The notes under the pieces: generated by a model
Seen by the model: only the letters and a program-made list of their open reading frames with translations
Database searches by the model: none
What the model was told of the DNA's origin: nothing
Position numbers and translations under genes: made by a program
Shown: one piece after another, positions 51,074-58,236 of the stretch
Numbering within the stretch: position 1 is the first letter of the stretch
How the letters are laid out: every line of letters starts with the position of its first letter
Origin: Mucilaginibacter pedocola
GTDB taxonomy: Bacteria; Bacteroidota; Bacteroidia; Sphingobacteriales; Sphingobacteriaceae
Assembly (NCBI RefSeq): GCF_002013915.1
Contig: NZ_MBTF01000034.1
Span: 372,001 to 436,000, forward strand
DNA: 64,000 bases
Direction: 5' to 3'

Positions 51074-51110
51074 TAGCCAAGCCCCGGAAATATATTTCGG
51101 CGCACTCGCT

Positions 51111-51144
51111 AAAAGCACCTGCATTTATACCTGCAGGTGCTTTT
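51111..51144 (+). terminator. Rho-independent terminator after the 64-aa gene
   Basis: A 13-bp perfect stem AAAAGCACCTGCA / TGCAGGTGCTTTT with an 8-base loop, followed by TTGTTT. It insulates the histidine kinase gene downstream. Confidence 0.9.
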
Positions 51145-51294
51145 TTGTTTATAAGCAACCGCACACAACTAAAGGGGGGCAAACCCGGGTTATTTAAACA
51201 TCAATTAAGCCGTTTAAATTTACATTAAGCCCTACAAATCAACACTTAAATTATTTCGATAAGTTTTTAAGCAACATTTAATTAATTATATTTA

Positions 51295-52542
51295 TTGCAA
51301 AACTTTCCAGCCTTGAAACTTATCGATAGCCTAAGCCACACAAGCAAATTGTGCGGCCCCGTTTGTGCCCCCGTAAAACCACCTGTAAAGGCCTCGTTAG
51401 GCACACAGGTTGCCGATTTTTTCAGCAATATATTCAGCACTGCCGATTGGCCCCCGCGCTGGCATTGCGGCAGCTGGAGCGATTTCCATGGCTGGCTGTA
51501 CATTATATCCGACATTGGCATTTGGGCGGCCTATTTTGCTATCCCCATCATGATGCTTTTACTGTTGCGCAAGAAGAAAGATATCCCCTTTCATAAGATC
51601 TTTCTGCTTTTTGTGGCTTTTATACTGCTTTGCGGGCTCACGCATTTGATTGATGCTGCCATATTTTGGTGGCCCGCCTACCGCCTCAGTGCGTTGGTGC
51701 GTTTTATTACGGCTGTCGTATCCATATTTACCGTATATGCCCTGTACCGAGTAATACCCCTGGTGTTTAACTTGCGCACCGTTGCCGAGCTGGAGGCTGA
51801 AATAGAGAAGCGCCGCATTGTAGAAGAAAAACTAAGCCAAAATGAAATAGCCCTCAACCGCTCGTTGGAGCTTACCACGCAGCACAACCAGCAACTAAAA
51901 AACTTTACGCACATCCTATCGCACAACATACGCAACCATGCCAGCAACATCGCTTTAGTATCGAGCCTGGTTCAAATTGAGAAGCTGGATAAAACTAATG
52001 CCGAACTGTTCGAAAAAATAAACAATGTATCGCGGTCGCTCAACAATACGCTGGAAGACCTGTCGCACGCCATTAAAATAAAGGAGAGTGTTATCAAATC
52101 AACCACGCTTAATTTTGAGGCAGTTACCGATGGAGTGCTGAAAATATTCGAGTCGGACCTTAAGGTAAATAATGCTAAATTCGCCGCCGATTTTGAGGCT
52201 GCAGAGGTAACTTTCCCGCACATTTACCTGGAAAGTATACTGATCAACTTAATATCCAACGCCCTGAAATACCGGCGGGCAGATATTCCGCTGGAAATAA
52301 AATTAAAAACGTATATTAACAACCAGTTACGTACGGTTTTAGAGTGCAGCGATAATGGATTAGGCATAGACCTTACCCTGCACGGGAAAAAGATATTTGG
52401 GTTGTATAAAACCTTTCACAACCGTAAAGACGCGCACGGCGTTGGGTTGTTTTTAGTGAAGACTCAGATAGAATCGCAGGGAGGGCAAATAGAAGTAGAG
52501 AGTACACCGGGTAACGGTGCAACGTTTAAAATAATTTTTTGA
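51295..52542 (+). CDS. histidine kinase with ethylene-receptor-like copper-binding membrane domain
   Basis: 415 aa from a TTG start. A Cys-containing N-terminal segment (LCGPVCAPVKPP) is followed by three membrane helices, about 67-160. These match plant ETR1 closely: ISDIGIWAAYFAIP against ISDFFIAIAYFSIP, and AFILLCGLTHLI against AFIVLCGATHLI. ETR1 residues Asp25, Tyr32, Ile35, Pro36, Ile62, Cys65 and His69 correspond to Asp73, Tyr80, Ile83, Pro84, Ile110, Cys113 and His117 here, all conserved. In ETR1 the Cys and His hold Cu(I) and ethylene. A coiled-coil (165-200) leads to the phosphoacceptor His210 (HILSHNIRNH), then an HATPase with LINLISNALKYR, DNGLGIDL and GVGLFLVKTQIESQGGQIEV. There is no GAF domain between. 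The downstream response regulator ATG overlaps its TGA. Ethylene sensing is inference; a copper or other small ligand is possible. Confidence 0.92.
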   Translation: MQNFPALKLIDSLSHTSKLCGPVCAPVKPPVKASLGTQVADFFSNIFSTADWPPRWHCGSWSDFHGWLYIISDIGIWAAYFAIPIMMLLLLRKKKDIPFHKIFLLFVAFILLCGLTHLIDAAIFWWPAYRLSALVRFITAVVSIFTVYALYRVIPLVFNLRTVAELEAEIEKRRIVEEKLSQNEIALNRSLELTTQHNQQLKNFTHILSHNIRNHASNIALVSSLVQIEKLDKTNAELFEKINNVSRSLNNTLEDLSHAIKIKESVIKSTTLNFEAVTDGVLKIFESDLKVNNAKFAADFEAAEVTFPHIYLESILINLISNALKYRRADIPLEIKLKTYINNQLRTVLECSDNGLGIDLTLHGKKIFGLYKTFHNRKDAHGVGLFLVKTQIESQGGQIEVESTPGNGATFKIIF

Positions 52543-52952
52543 TGACTAAAGTTGATATTGCATGTGTGGTTGACGATGATGAGATATACACCTTCACCGT
52601 TAAACGCATCATAGGCCGATCTGAAATTGCTAACAAAACCATATTCTTCCATAACGGGCAGGCTGCATTAGATTTTTTTATAGCCAATGCGCACAACGCC
52701 GAAGCCCTGCCCGACCTGATACTGCTCGACATTAATATGCCTGTATTGGATGGGTGGCAGTTTTTGGCCGAATATGTAAAGCTGGTGCCCGAAATGGGCA
52801 AGAAGATCACTGTATTTATCGTTAGCTCATCTATCGATGAGGAAGACTACGCCCGCGCCCGCGCTATTGAAATTGTTAGCGATTTTATAGTAAAGCCGTT
52901 AACGGTAGATCACCTGCACGAAATTTTAAAGAGAGTACAGGAAGCGGAATAA
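52542..52952 (+). CDS. single-domain response regulator (CheY-like)
   Basis: 136 aa. A receiver domain only: VVDDDEIYTFTVKRIIG with the acidic pocket, phosphoacceptor Asp63 in LILLDINMPVLDGWQF, VFIVSSSIDEEDYARA and the conserved Lys in DFIVKPLTVDHL. No output domain. Its ATG shares one base with the stop codon of the kinase (TGATG), so it is translationally coupled and is the likely phosphate acceptor of that kinase. Output probably passes by protein contact or by onward phosphotransfer. Confidence 0.93.
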   Translation: MTKVDIACVVDDDEIYTFTVKRIIGRSEIANKTIFFHNGQAALDFFIANAHNAEALPDLILLDINMPVLDGWQFLAEYVKLVPEMGKKITVFIVSSSIDEEDYARARAIEIVSDFIVKPLTVDHLHEILKRVQEAE

Positions 52953-52979
52953 CACCACAAAGCTTTCTCCTGATGTTAA

Positions 52980-53741
52980 ATGAGATTCCAATGCTACATA
53001 CCCTGCAGTGCGCTAAAGCCGTATGTAAAGCAATTTGTTATTTCGGAAAACGCCGAGGCCCAAACCTATAAAGTACTCCCCGGCACATCGCTGGTAATGG
53101 GGTTCCAGTACTCGGGCACTTTAGCATTTGAAAACGGCTCTGCAAATGTTTCTCTCGCCACATCGGGCATTACGGGTTTACTTGATACCTACCGCGTATT
53201 TAAAAACTCCCCCAACATTGGTACGGTGCTGGTGATGTTCACCGAAACAGGTGCCGCCAATTTCCTCCGCCTACCGCTTAATGAGTTATTTGGCGAAAGC
53301 ATTCCGCTCAATAATTTCTTCTCACATAATCAACTGGCCGAAACAGAAGAGCGGCTTTGCGCTGCAGGTACCGATACCGAACGCATTGCAATAGTAGAAA
53401 ATTTACTGCTCGCTCGCCTAAACCCGCTCTCGCCCGACCTACTGGTGAACAAGGCCATCGAAACCATCTATCAACACAATGGCAACGTCCGAATAGCCGA
53501 ATTGGCCAACCAACTGCATACCAGCCAAAGCCCGCTCGAGAAACGCTTCCGCAGTTTAGTGGGTGCAACGCCAAAAAAGTTCGCTTCTATTATACGCATC
53601 AAGGCGGTAATGCATGCGCTTAAGCAAACAAATTATCGCGAGGTTATCTATCGGTCGGGCTATTTCGACCAGGCGCATTTTATTAAGGACTTTAAAAGTT
53701 TTACAGGCGTAACGCCGGAGCAATACCTAAAAGATATTTAG
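52980..53741 (+). CDS. AraC-family transcriptional regulator
   Basis: 253 aa. N-terminal domain (MRFQCYIPCSALKPYVKQFV, then VLPGTSLVMGFQYSG) is a DUF6597-type cupin-like region. The C-terminal AraC double helix-turn-helix contains RIAELANQLHTSQSPLEKRF then RSLVGATPKKFASIIRIKAV and GYFDQAHFIKDFKSFTGVTP. It starts 27 bases after the response regulator stop on the same strand and is probably in the same transcript; it may be the transcriptional output of the sensor pair, or an independent regulator. Confidence 0.88.
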   Translation: MRFQCYIPCSALKPYVKQFVISENAEAQTYKVLPGTSLVMGFQYSGTLAFENGSANVSLATSGITGLLDTYRVFKNSPNIGTVLVMFTETGAANFLRLPLNELFGESIPLNNFFSHNQLAETEERLCAAGTDTERIAIVENLLLARLNPLSPDLLVNKAIETIYQHNGNVRIAELANQLHTSQSPLEKRFRSLVGATPKKFASIIRIKAVMHALKQTNYREVIYRSGYFDQAHFIKDFKSFTGVTPEQYLKDI

Positions 53742-53795
53742 GCAACGCAGCATATACCTCTATTTAAAACCATGCTTAATTTTAGCAACAACAAA

Positions 53796-53844
53796 GTCCG
53801 CATAGCGGACGAAACATATTGTAGCCGTGGGTTTCAACCCACGG
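53796..53844. repeat. paired hairpins GTCCGC/GCGGAC and CCGTGGGTT/AACCCACGG
   Basis: Two neighbouring perfect palindromes, GTCCGC-ATA-GCGGAC (53796-53810) and CCGTGGGTT-TC-AACCCACGG (53825-53844). The second resembles the hairpin at 14602-14628 (GATGGGTTT...AAACCCATC). This intergenic element is probably a dispersed repeat and may also end the AraC transcript. Confidence 0.65.
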
Positions 53845-53899
53845 GGAAGCACGGCCCGTATTAAACGATTTTTTACAATGGGCAGTAGCACGGGCTCGG

Positions 53900-53907
53900 T
53901 AGTTTTG
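53900..53907 (+). promoter_or_regulatory. -7 box for the DUF1398 gene
   Basis: TAGTTTTG fits TAnnTTTG exactly and ends 20 bases before the ATG at 53928. No clear -33 TTTG is seen. Confidence 0.45.
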
Positions 53908-53927
53908 CATCATCAAATCAAAGCACC

Positions 53928-54332
53928 ATGTTCACACTACAGCAACTAAAAGCAGCGCACAGCAAAGTAAAAACCGGCGCCGATTTCCCGGCGTACATTC
54001 AGGAAATAAAACAGCTCGGGCTGATAACCTATGAATATTGGGTTGCCGACGGGCACACTATTTACTACGGCGAAGGCGGGCATAGAGTATCATCGCCGGC
54101 CATATACGAGTCGCTGCAAATAGCATCATCATCCTCTGCCGATGCTTTGCGTAACACTATCACCATACACCAGCAAGGGCAAACCGATTTTATAACCTTT
54201 TGCAAACAGGCTTCCGATGCTGGCGTAGAAAAATGGGTAATAGATACCCAAAAAATGCTTTGTATTTACTACGATGCGGCAGGCAGCCAGATGGTAGCAG
54301 AACCTATACCACAGTTGGGCTATCAATTTTAA
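53928..54332 (+). CDS. DUF1398 family protein
   Basis: 134 aa. Motifs LKAAHSKVKTGADFPAYIQE, LITYEYWVADGHTIYYGEGG and FCKQASDAGVEKWVIDTQKM with LCIYYDAAG match DUF1398 (YbcV-like). Its role is unknown; it would be cytoplasmic. It has its own -7 box and no partner gene. Confidence 0.87.
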   Translation: MFTLQQLKAAHSKVKTGADFPAYIQEIKQLGLITYEYWVADGHTIYYGEGGHRVSSPAIYESLQIASSSSADALRNTITIHQQGQTDFITFCKQASDAGVEKWVIDTQKMLCIYYDAAGSQMVAEPIPQLGYQF

Positions 54333-54427
54333 CGCACTACAAAACAACTATTTAGCAAAATAAACCACCGATTTGTATCGTTTTCATCAGTAGCCCCGTA
54401 ATGTTGGTATTACAAAAAAAAAAATTT

Positions 54428-55150
54428 ATGATGAAAAACGTTCAACACAATTCAAGGAAGTGGGCAGGCATGGTCGGGATGATGTGTTTGCTGGCCGTGG
54501 CGCTAAGCTCATGTTTAAAAACTAACGATAACCAGCCGCAAGCGCCTATTGCACTGCTATCAGTGATCAACGCTGCACCGGATGCACCTTCGCTCGATTT
54601 CTACTTAGATGCCAATAAGGCAAACGTATACTCTTTTGGCTTTGGAAACGGTATTGATTATGTGAGCGCTTACACCGGCAAACGTACTGCTAAATTTACT
54701 ACAGCGGGTACACAAACCGTCTACAAATCTGACACGCTTACGCTTAACCAAAACAGGTATTACTCGTTGTTTCTGACCAACACCACAGGCAATGAGCAAC
54801 TTTTGTTATTGAGCGATACTATTGCTAAACCGGCAGATGGCAAAGCAGGCGTAAGGCTGATAAACCTTAGCCCCGATGCTCCGGCTGTTGACCTGGTTAT
54901 AAAAGATGGCGCTACAGTTGTTGCTAACAAAGCCTTCAAAGCTTACTCTGGCTTTGTACCGGTTGCTTCAAACAAGTACACGCTTGAAATTCGCCAGGCA
55001 GGCACTGCTACCGTATTAGCTACGCTAACAAACGTTAACTTAAGCAATGGCTCGTTATACACCGTATGGTTACAAGGCCTTGCAGCAGCCGGCACGCCCG
55101 ACGCTAAAAAACTGGCTGGAAAAATTCAAACCAACGTTTACTACTACTAA
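54428..55150 (+). CDS. DUF4397 lipoprotein
   Basis: 240 aa from the first of two adjacent ATGs. Signal and lipobox WAGMVGMMCLLAVALSSCLK. The mature part carries two repeats of the DUF4397 type: LLSVINAAPDAPSLDFYLDA with GTQTVYKSDTLTLNQNRYYS, then VRLINLSPDAPAVDLVIKDG and SGFVPVASNKYTLEIRQAG. These Ig-like domains are common in outer-membrane or surface lipoproteins of Bacteroidota; function is unknown. A weak -33/-7 pair lies upstream (TTTG near 54372, TAATGTTG near 54399). A terminator follows. Confidence 0.88.
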   Translation: MMKNVQHNSRKWAGMVGMMCLLAVALSSCLKTNDNQPQAPIALLSVINAAPDAPSLDFYLDANKANVYSFGFGNGIDYVSAYTGKRTAKFTTAGTQTVYKSDTLTLNQNRYYSLFLTNTTGNEQLLLLSDTIAKPADGKAGVRLINLSPDAPAVDLVIKDGATVVANKAFKAYSGFVPVASNKYTLEIRQAGTATVLATLTNVNLSNGSLYTVWLQGLAAAGTPDAKKLAGKIQTNVYYY

Positions 55151-55181
55151 ACGCATTCTCACCTACCTATTTAAAAACAGG

Positions 55182-55203
55182 AAACCGGCCATAGCGCCGG
55201 TTT
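55182..55203 (+). terminator. Rho-independent terminator after the DUF4397 gene
   Basis: An 8-bp perfect stem AAACCGGC / GCCGGTTT with a 6-base loop and a run of T after it, 32 bases downstream of the stop codon. Confidence 0.85.
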
Positions 55204-55227
55204 TTTTGTTTTATATGATAACCGGCT

Positions 55228-56529
55228 TCAGGGCTTTATAACCGTGCTACGGCTGCGCGAGGGTTTTACCTCCGCGGGAGCTGCCTGCTCTTTACTTAAG
55301 CGCCTTACTATCCAGGGCAAAGTAAGCCCCTGCCCTACTACGGTAAACAGCACTACCACTACCGATATAAAAATGATATCGTTACGCTGCGGAAAGGGCG
55401 TACCATCGGCAAGTTTAAGCGGCAAACCGATGGCAATGGCCAACGATACAATGCCCCGCATACCCGACCAACTGATGATAAAGCAGTTCTTCAGGTCGAG
55501 CAAGGCATCTTCGGTTATTTTATGTTTGCCCTTGGCAAAAGCTTTTTGCAGGTTTATTCGTTGGCCAAACACGCGCCACATAAGCAGAATAAGCGCAACC
55601 ACGGTGATTACAAACGAATACCCAACATAGGGCCAAACCTGGCTGCTATCGATATGCTTTATCACAAAAGGCAATTGCAGCCCCAAGAAGATAAATATAA
55701 GCCCGTTGAGCAAAAAGATAATGATATCCCAAATGTTCTTCGATTGCTCTTTCAAGCTATCCGGAAAAACCTTACTGCTGAAACGGGCAATCCCCAGCCC
55801 TAAAACCACTACCGCAATAACACCCGATACGTGCAATTCCTCGGCAACGCGGTAGGTTACAAAGGGTGCCAGCAACATAAAACTAATAACGGCCAAACTA
55901 TTCTGCTTAATGCGCTGAATAATCATGGCCAGTATTTTAGACATTACCGCCCCTACCAAAAAGCCGCCTGCCATTAGCCCCAAAAACACCAAACCCGCCT
56001 TCCAAAACACAAAGGCTGCACCGGTTACGGCGGCCACCGCAAAACGGTATACCACCAATGCCGAAGCATCATTCACCAGGCTCTCGCCTTCTAAAATAGT
56101 ATTGGTTTTATGCGATAGCCCAAGCCCTTTGGTAATACTCATGGCCGCCACGGCATCTGTTGCCGAAAGGATGGCACCAAGAACAAAAGATACCGGCCAT
56201 GTCATCCCCGGTATCATATAATGTGCTACCACGGCAATACCCGCCGCTGTAACAAACACCAGCGAAATAGCCAGCGTGCTGATGGTGCTTATATTGGTTT
56301 TAAAAGTTTGGTAGTTGATATTAAAGGCAGCATCGTACAACAAGGGCGGCAAAAATATCAGGAAAACTATCTCGGGGTCAAGTTCAATATCGGGCAGGCT
56401 GGGTACAAAACCAATACCCACACCGGCTATAATCAGTAGGACGGGCGTAGGCAGCTTTACCTTATCGGCAATAGCCGAAAACCCTATCATAATAGCGAGG
56501 ATGAAGATGACGATACTGTAGTTTTCCAT
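55228..56529 (-). CDS. Na+/H+ antiporter, CPA1/NhaP type
   Basis: 433 aa, about twelve membrane segments. Family features: MIGFSAIADKVKLPTPVLLI, FLIFLPPLLYDAAFNINYQT, GAILSATDAVAAMSITKGLG, the ion-binding ND in LEGESLVNDASALVVYRFAV, and SGMRGIVSLAIAIGLPLKLA. It exchanges sodium (or potassium) for protons across the inner membrane and helps pH and salt homeostasis. The cytoplasmic tail after the last helix is short (about 35 aa). Monocistronic. Confidence 0.94.
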   Translation of the reverse strand: MENYSIVIFILAIMIGFSAIADKVKLPTPVLLIIAGVGIGFVPSLPDIELDPEIVFLIFLPPLLYDAAFNINYQTFKTNISTISTLAISLVFVTAAGIAVVAHYMIPGMTWPVSFVLGAILSATDAVAAMSITKGLGLSHKTNTILEGESLVNDASALVVYRFAVAAVTGAAFVFWKAGLVFLGLMAGGFLVGAVMSKILAMIIQRIKQNSLAVISFMLLAPFVTYRVAEELHVSGVIAVVVLGLGIARFSSKVFPDSLKEQSKNIWDIIIFLLNGLIFIFLGLQLPFVIKHIDSSQVWPYVGYSFVITVVALILLMWRVFGQRINLQKAFAKGKHKITEDALLDLKNCFIISWSGMRGIVSLAIAIGLPLKLADGTPFPQRNDIIFISVVVVLFTVVGQGLTLPWIVRRLSKEQAAPAEVKPSRSRSTVIKP

Positions 56530-56596
56530 GCGGTATTTAAAGGTAACAGATAAATTAATATCCTGTTCTTTTTTGGGAGGACGCCATTGTGGCTAT

Positions 56597-56785
56597 TTTA
56601 CCGCAAAGGGCGCAGAGAATTTGCATATCTGTTAACGCAAAGAAACGCAAAGCCTTGCAAACTAAATAAAAGATTTAGGTTTATGGTAATAAGCCTTATA
56701 GCGGTTATATCTTATTCTTAAAAATAGCGACAAAACAGGCTTTGCGCTTCTTTGCGTTTTTTCTCTGCGTTCTTTGCGGTTAAAC
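56597..56785. repeat. TTACCGCAAAG...CTTTGCGGTTAA inverted-repeat element
   Basis: Arms of about 55-64 bases: the left arm has TTTTACCGCAAAGGGCGCAG and AACGCAAAGAAACGCAAAGC; the right arm has GGCTTTGCGCTTCTTTGCGT and TCTCTGCGTTCTTTGCGGTT. They pair as long imperfect inverted repeats. It fills most of the 319-base spacer between the antiporter and the alcohol dehydrogenase, which has no gene. It is the same class as 27661-27856. Confidence 0.75.
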
Positions 56786-56803
56786 TCCGCCGCAAAAAAA
56801 AAA

Positions 56804-56824
56804 GCGCAGATTCACCATCTACGC
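56804..56824 (-). terminator. Rho-independent terminator of the alcohol dehydrogenase gene
   Basis: On the reverse strand GCGTAGAT-GGTGA-ATCTGCGC forms an 8-bp stem (one G-T pair) followed by eleven T residues, 25 bases after the stop codon. Confidence 0.85.
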
Positions 56825-56848
56825 CTTTCAAATTCCAAAAAGATATCC

Positions 56849-57892
56849 TTACAAAGTCTTCATATCAATTACAAACCTGTAACGTACATCACCTTTTTCC
56901 ATGCGTTTGTAGGATTCAGTAACATCTTTGATATCGATCAGCTCGATATCTGATACGATGTTGTTTTCGGCGCAGAAATCCAACATTTCCTGGGTTTCTT
57001 TTATGCCGCCAATGCCCGATCCGGCAAGGCTTTTACGGCCGCCTAACAGGCTGAATGCCGCTACTTGAGCAGGCTCGGGCGGTACGCCAACGCATATCAT
57101 CACACCATTGGTGCGCAATAACGATAGGTACATATTAAAATCGTGCGGGGCCGATACGGTATCCAAAATAAAATCGAAAGTACCCATGGCAGCTTTAATT
57201 TGCTCAGGGTCTTTAGTTACCACAAAATGGTGCGCACCCAGTTTTTTAGCATCTTCTTCCTTAGCAGGCGAGGTGCTTAGCACGGTAACTTCGGCACCAA
57301 AAGCAACGCCGAACTTAACACCCATATGGCCCAAACCACCTAAGCCCAACACGGCAAGTTTATGCCCTTTGCCAACTTTCCAGTGGCGCAGCGGCGAGTA
57401 GGTAGTAATACCGGCACACAACAATGGCGCAACAGCGGCCAGGTCGACACCTTCTTTTAAAGATAGCACAAATTCTTCGCGAACAACAATGGTGCTTGAG
57501 TAACCACCATAGGTAGGCATCGAGCCATCGCGCTCCATGCTGTTGTAGGTTTGGGTGCTGCCTTCCAGGCAATACTGCTCCAGATCTTGCTTGCAGTTTT
57601 CGCAAACCTGGCAGCTATCAACCATACAGCCGGTTGCGGCAAGGTCGCCTACTTTAAATTTTGTTACGTGGTTGCCCACTTTTACAACGCGGCCCACAAT
57701 CTCGTGGCCGGGCACCATCGGGAATATCCCGGGGAACCAGTCGTTTTTAATTTGGTGAAGGTCCGAGTGGCACACGCCGCAGTACAAAATATCAAACTGC
57801 ACATCGTGTGGGCCAACTTCGCGGCGCTCAAAGTCCCAGGGCGCCAGGTCGGTTTTCTCGTCCCGGGCTGCATAAGCTTTTGCTTTGATCAT
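56849..57892 (-). CDS. zinc-dependent NAD(P) alcohol dehydrogenase (YahK/cinnamyl type)
   Basis: 347 aa from the ATG at 57892; the open frame extends 23 codons upstream but crosses the promoter. Catalytic zinc ligands lie in YCGVCHSDLHQIK and PGHEIVGRV, with the structural zinc Cys cluster in CQVCENCKQDLEQYC. The coenzyme fold has LAVLGLGGLGHMGVKFG. SLAGSGIGGIKETQEMLDFC is the substrate-end motif of the YahK/cinnamyl alcohol dehydrogenase group. These enzymes reduce a broad range of aldehydes with NADPH. A well-formed Bacteroidota promoter precedes it. Confidence 0.93.
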   Translation of the reverse strand: MIKAKAYAARDEKTDLAPWDFERREVGPHDVQFDILYCGVCHSDLHQIKNDWFPGIFPMVPGHEIVGRVVKVGNHVTKFKVGDLAATGCMVDSCQVCENCKQDLEQYCLEGSTQTYNSMERDGSMPTYGGYSSTIVVREEFVLSLKEGVDLAAVAPLLCAGITTYSPLRHWKVGKGHKLAVLGLGGLGHMGVKFGVAFGAEVTVLSTSPAKEEDAKKLGAHHFVVTKDPEQIKAAMGTFDFILDTVSAPHDFNMYLSLLRTNGVMICVGVPPEPAQVAAFSLLGGRKSLAGSGIGGIKETQEMLDFCAENNIVSDIELIDIKDVTESYKRMEKGDVRYRFVIDMKTL

Positions 57893-57946
57893 GGTAAATT
57901 TAGTTTTTGATAAGTAAGTTTTCGTTTTTCGGCCGAATGGCCTAAA

Positions 57947-57976
57947 CAAATATACACCCACATATTGCTATGCAAA
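57947..57976 (-). promoter_or_regulatory. Bacteroidota promoter of the alcohol dehydrogenase gene
   Basis: Reverse strand: TTTG (57976-57973), 18 bases, then TATATTTG (57954-57947), close to the consensus TTTG-N19-21-TAnnTTTG. The 5' leader would be about 48 bases. The leader contains the palindrome GGCCATTCGGCC. Confidence 0.65.
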
Positions 57977-58236
57977 GCACAACTCATCAAAATTACTTTT
58001 ACATTGCACCAGGAGCAAAAAGGGGCATTTTTGTCCATTAAATTTAATTAGTAATTTAATATCCTTACCGGCACTTTAAGTAACTCATAATAAATGGAGA
58101 AGCGCATACTTTTTTTTCAAAAAATGCCGATATTCCAAATCTGTTTAAGAACCTTTTGCGTATACATTGGAGAAGCTGCCCGGCTGTTAGTTATTTTTTA
58201 CCGTCGGCAGTTTTTTGTTTATACCCCTAATTGATA

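Noticed and set aside
53796..53844. Possible CRISPR repeat
   Set aside because: Only one copy is present here, there is no regular spacing and no cas gene in the window.
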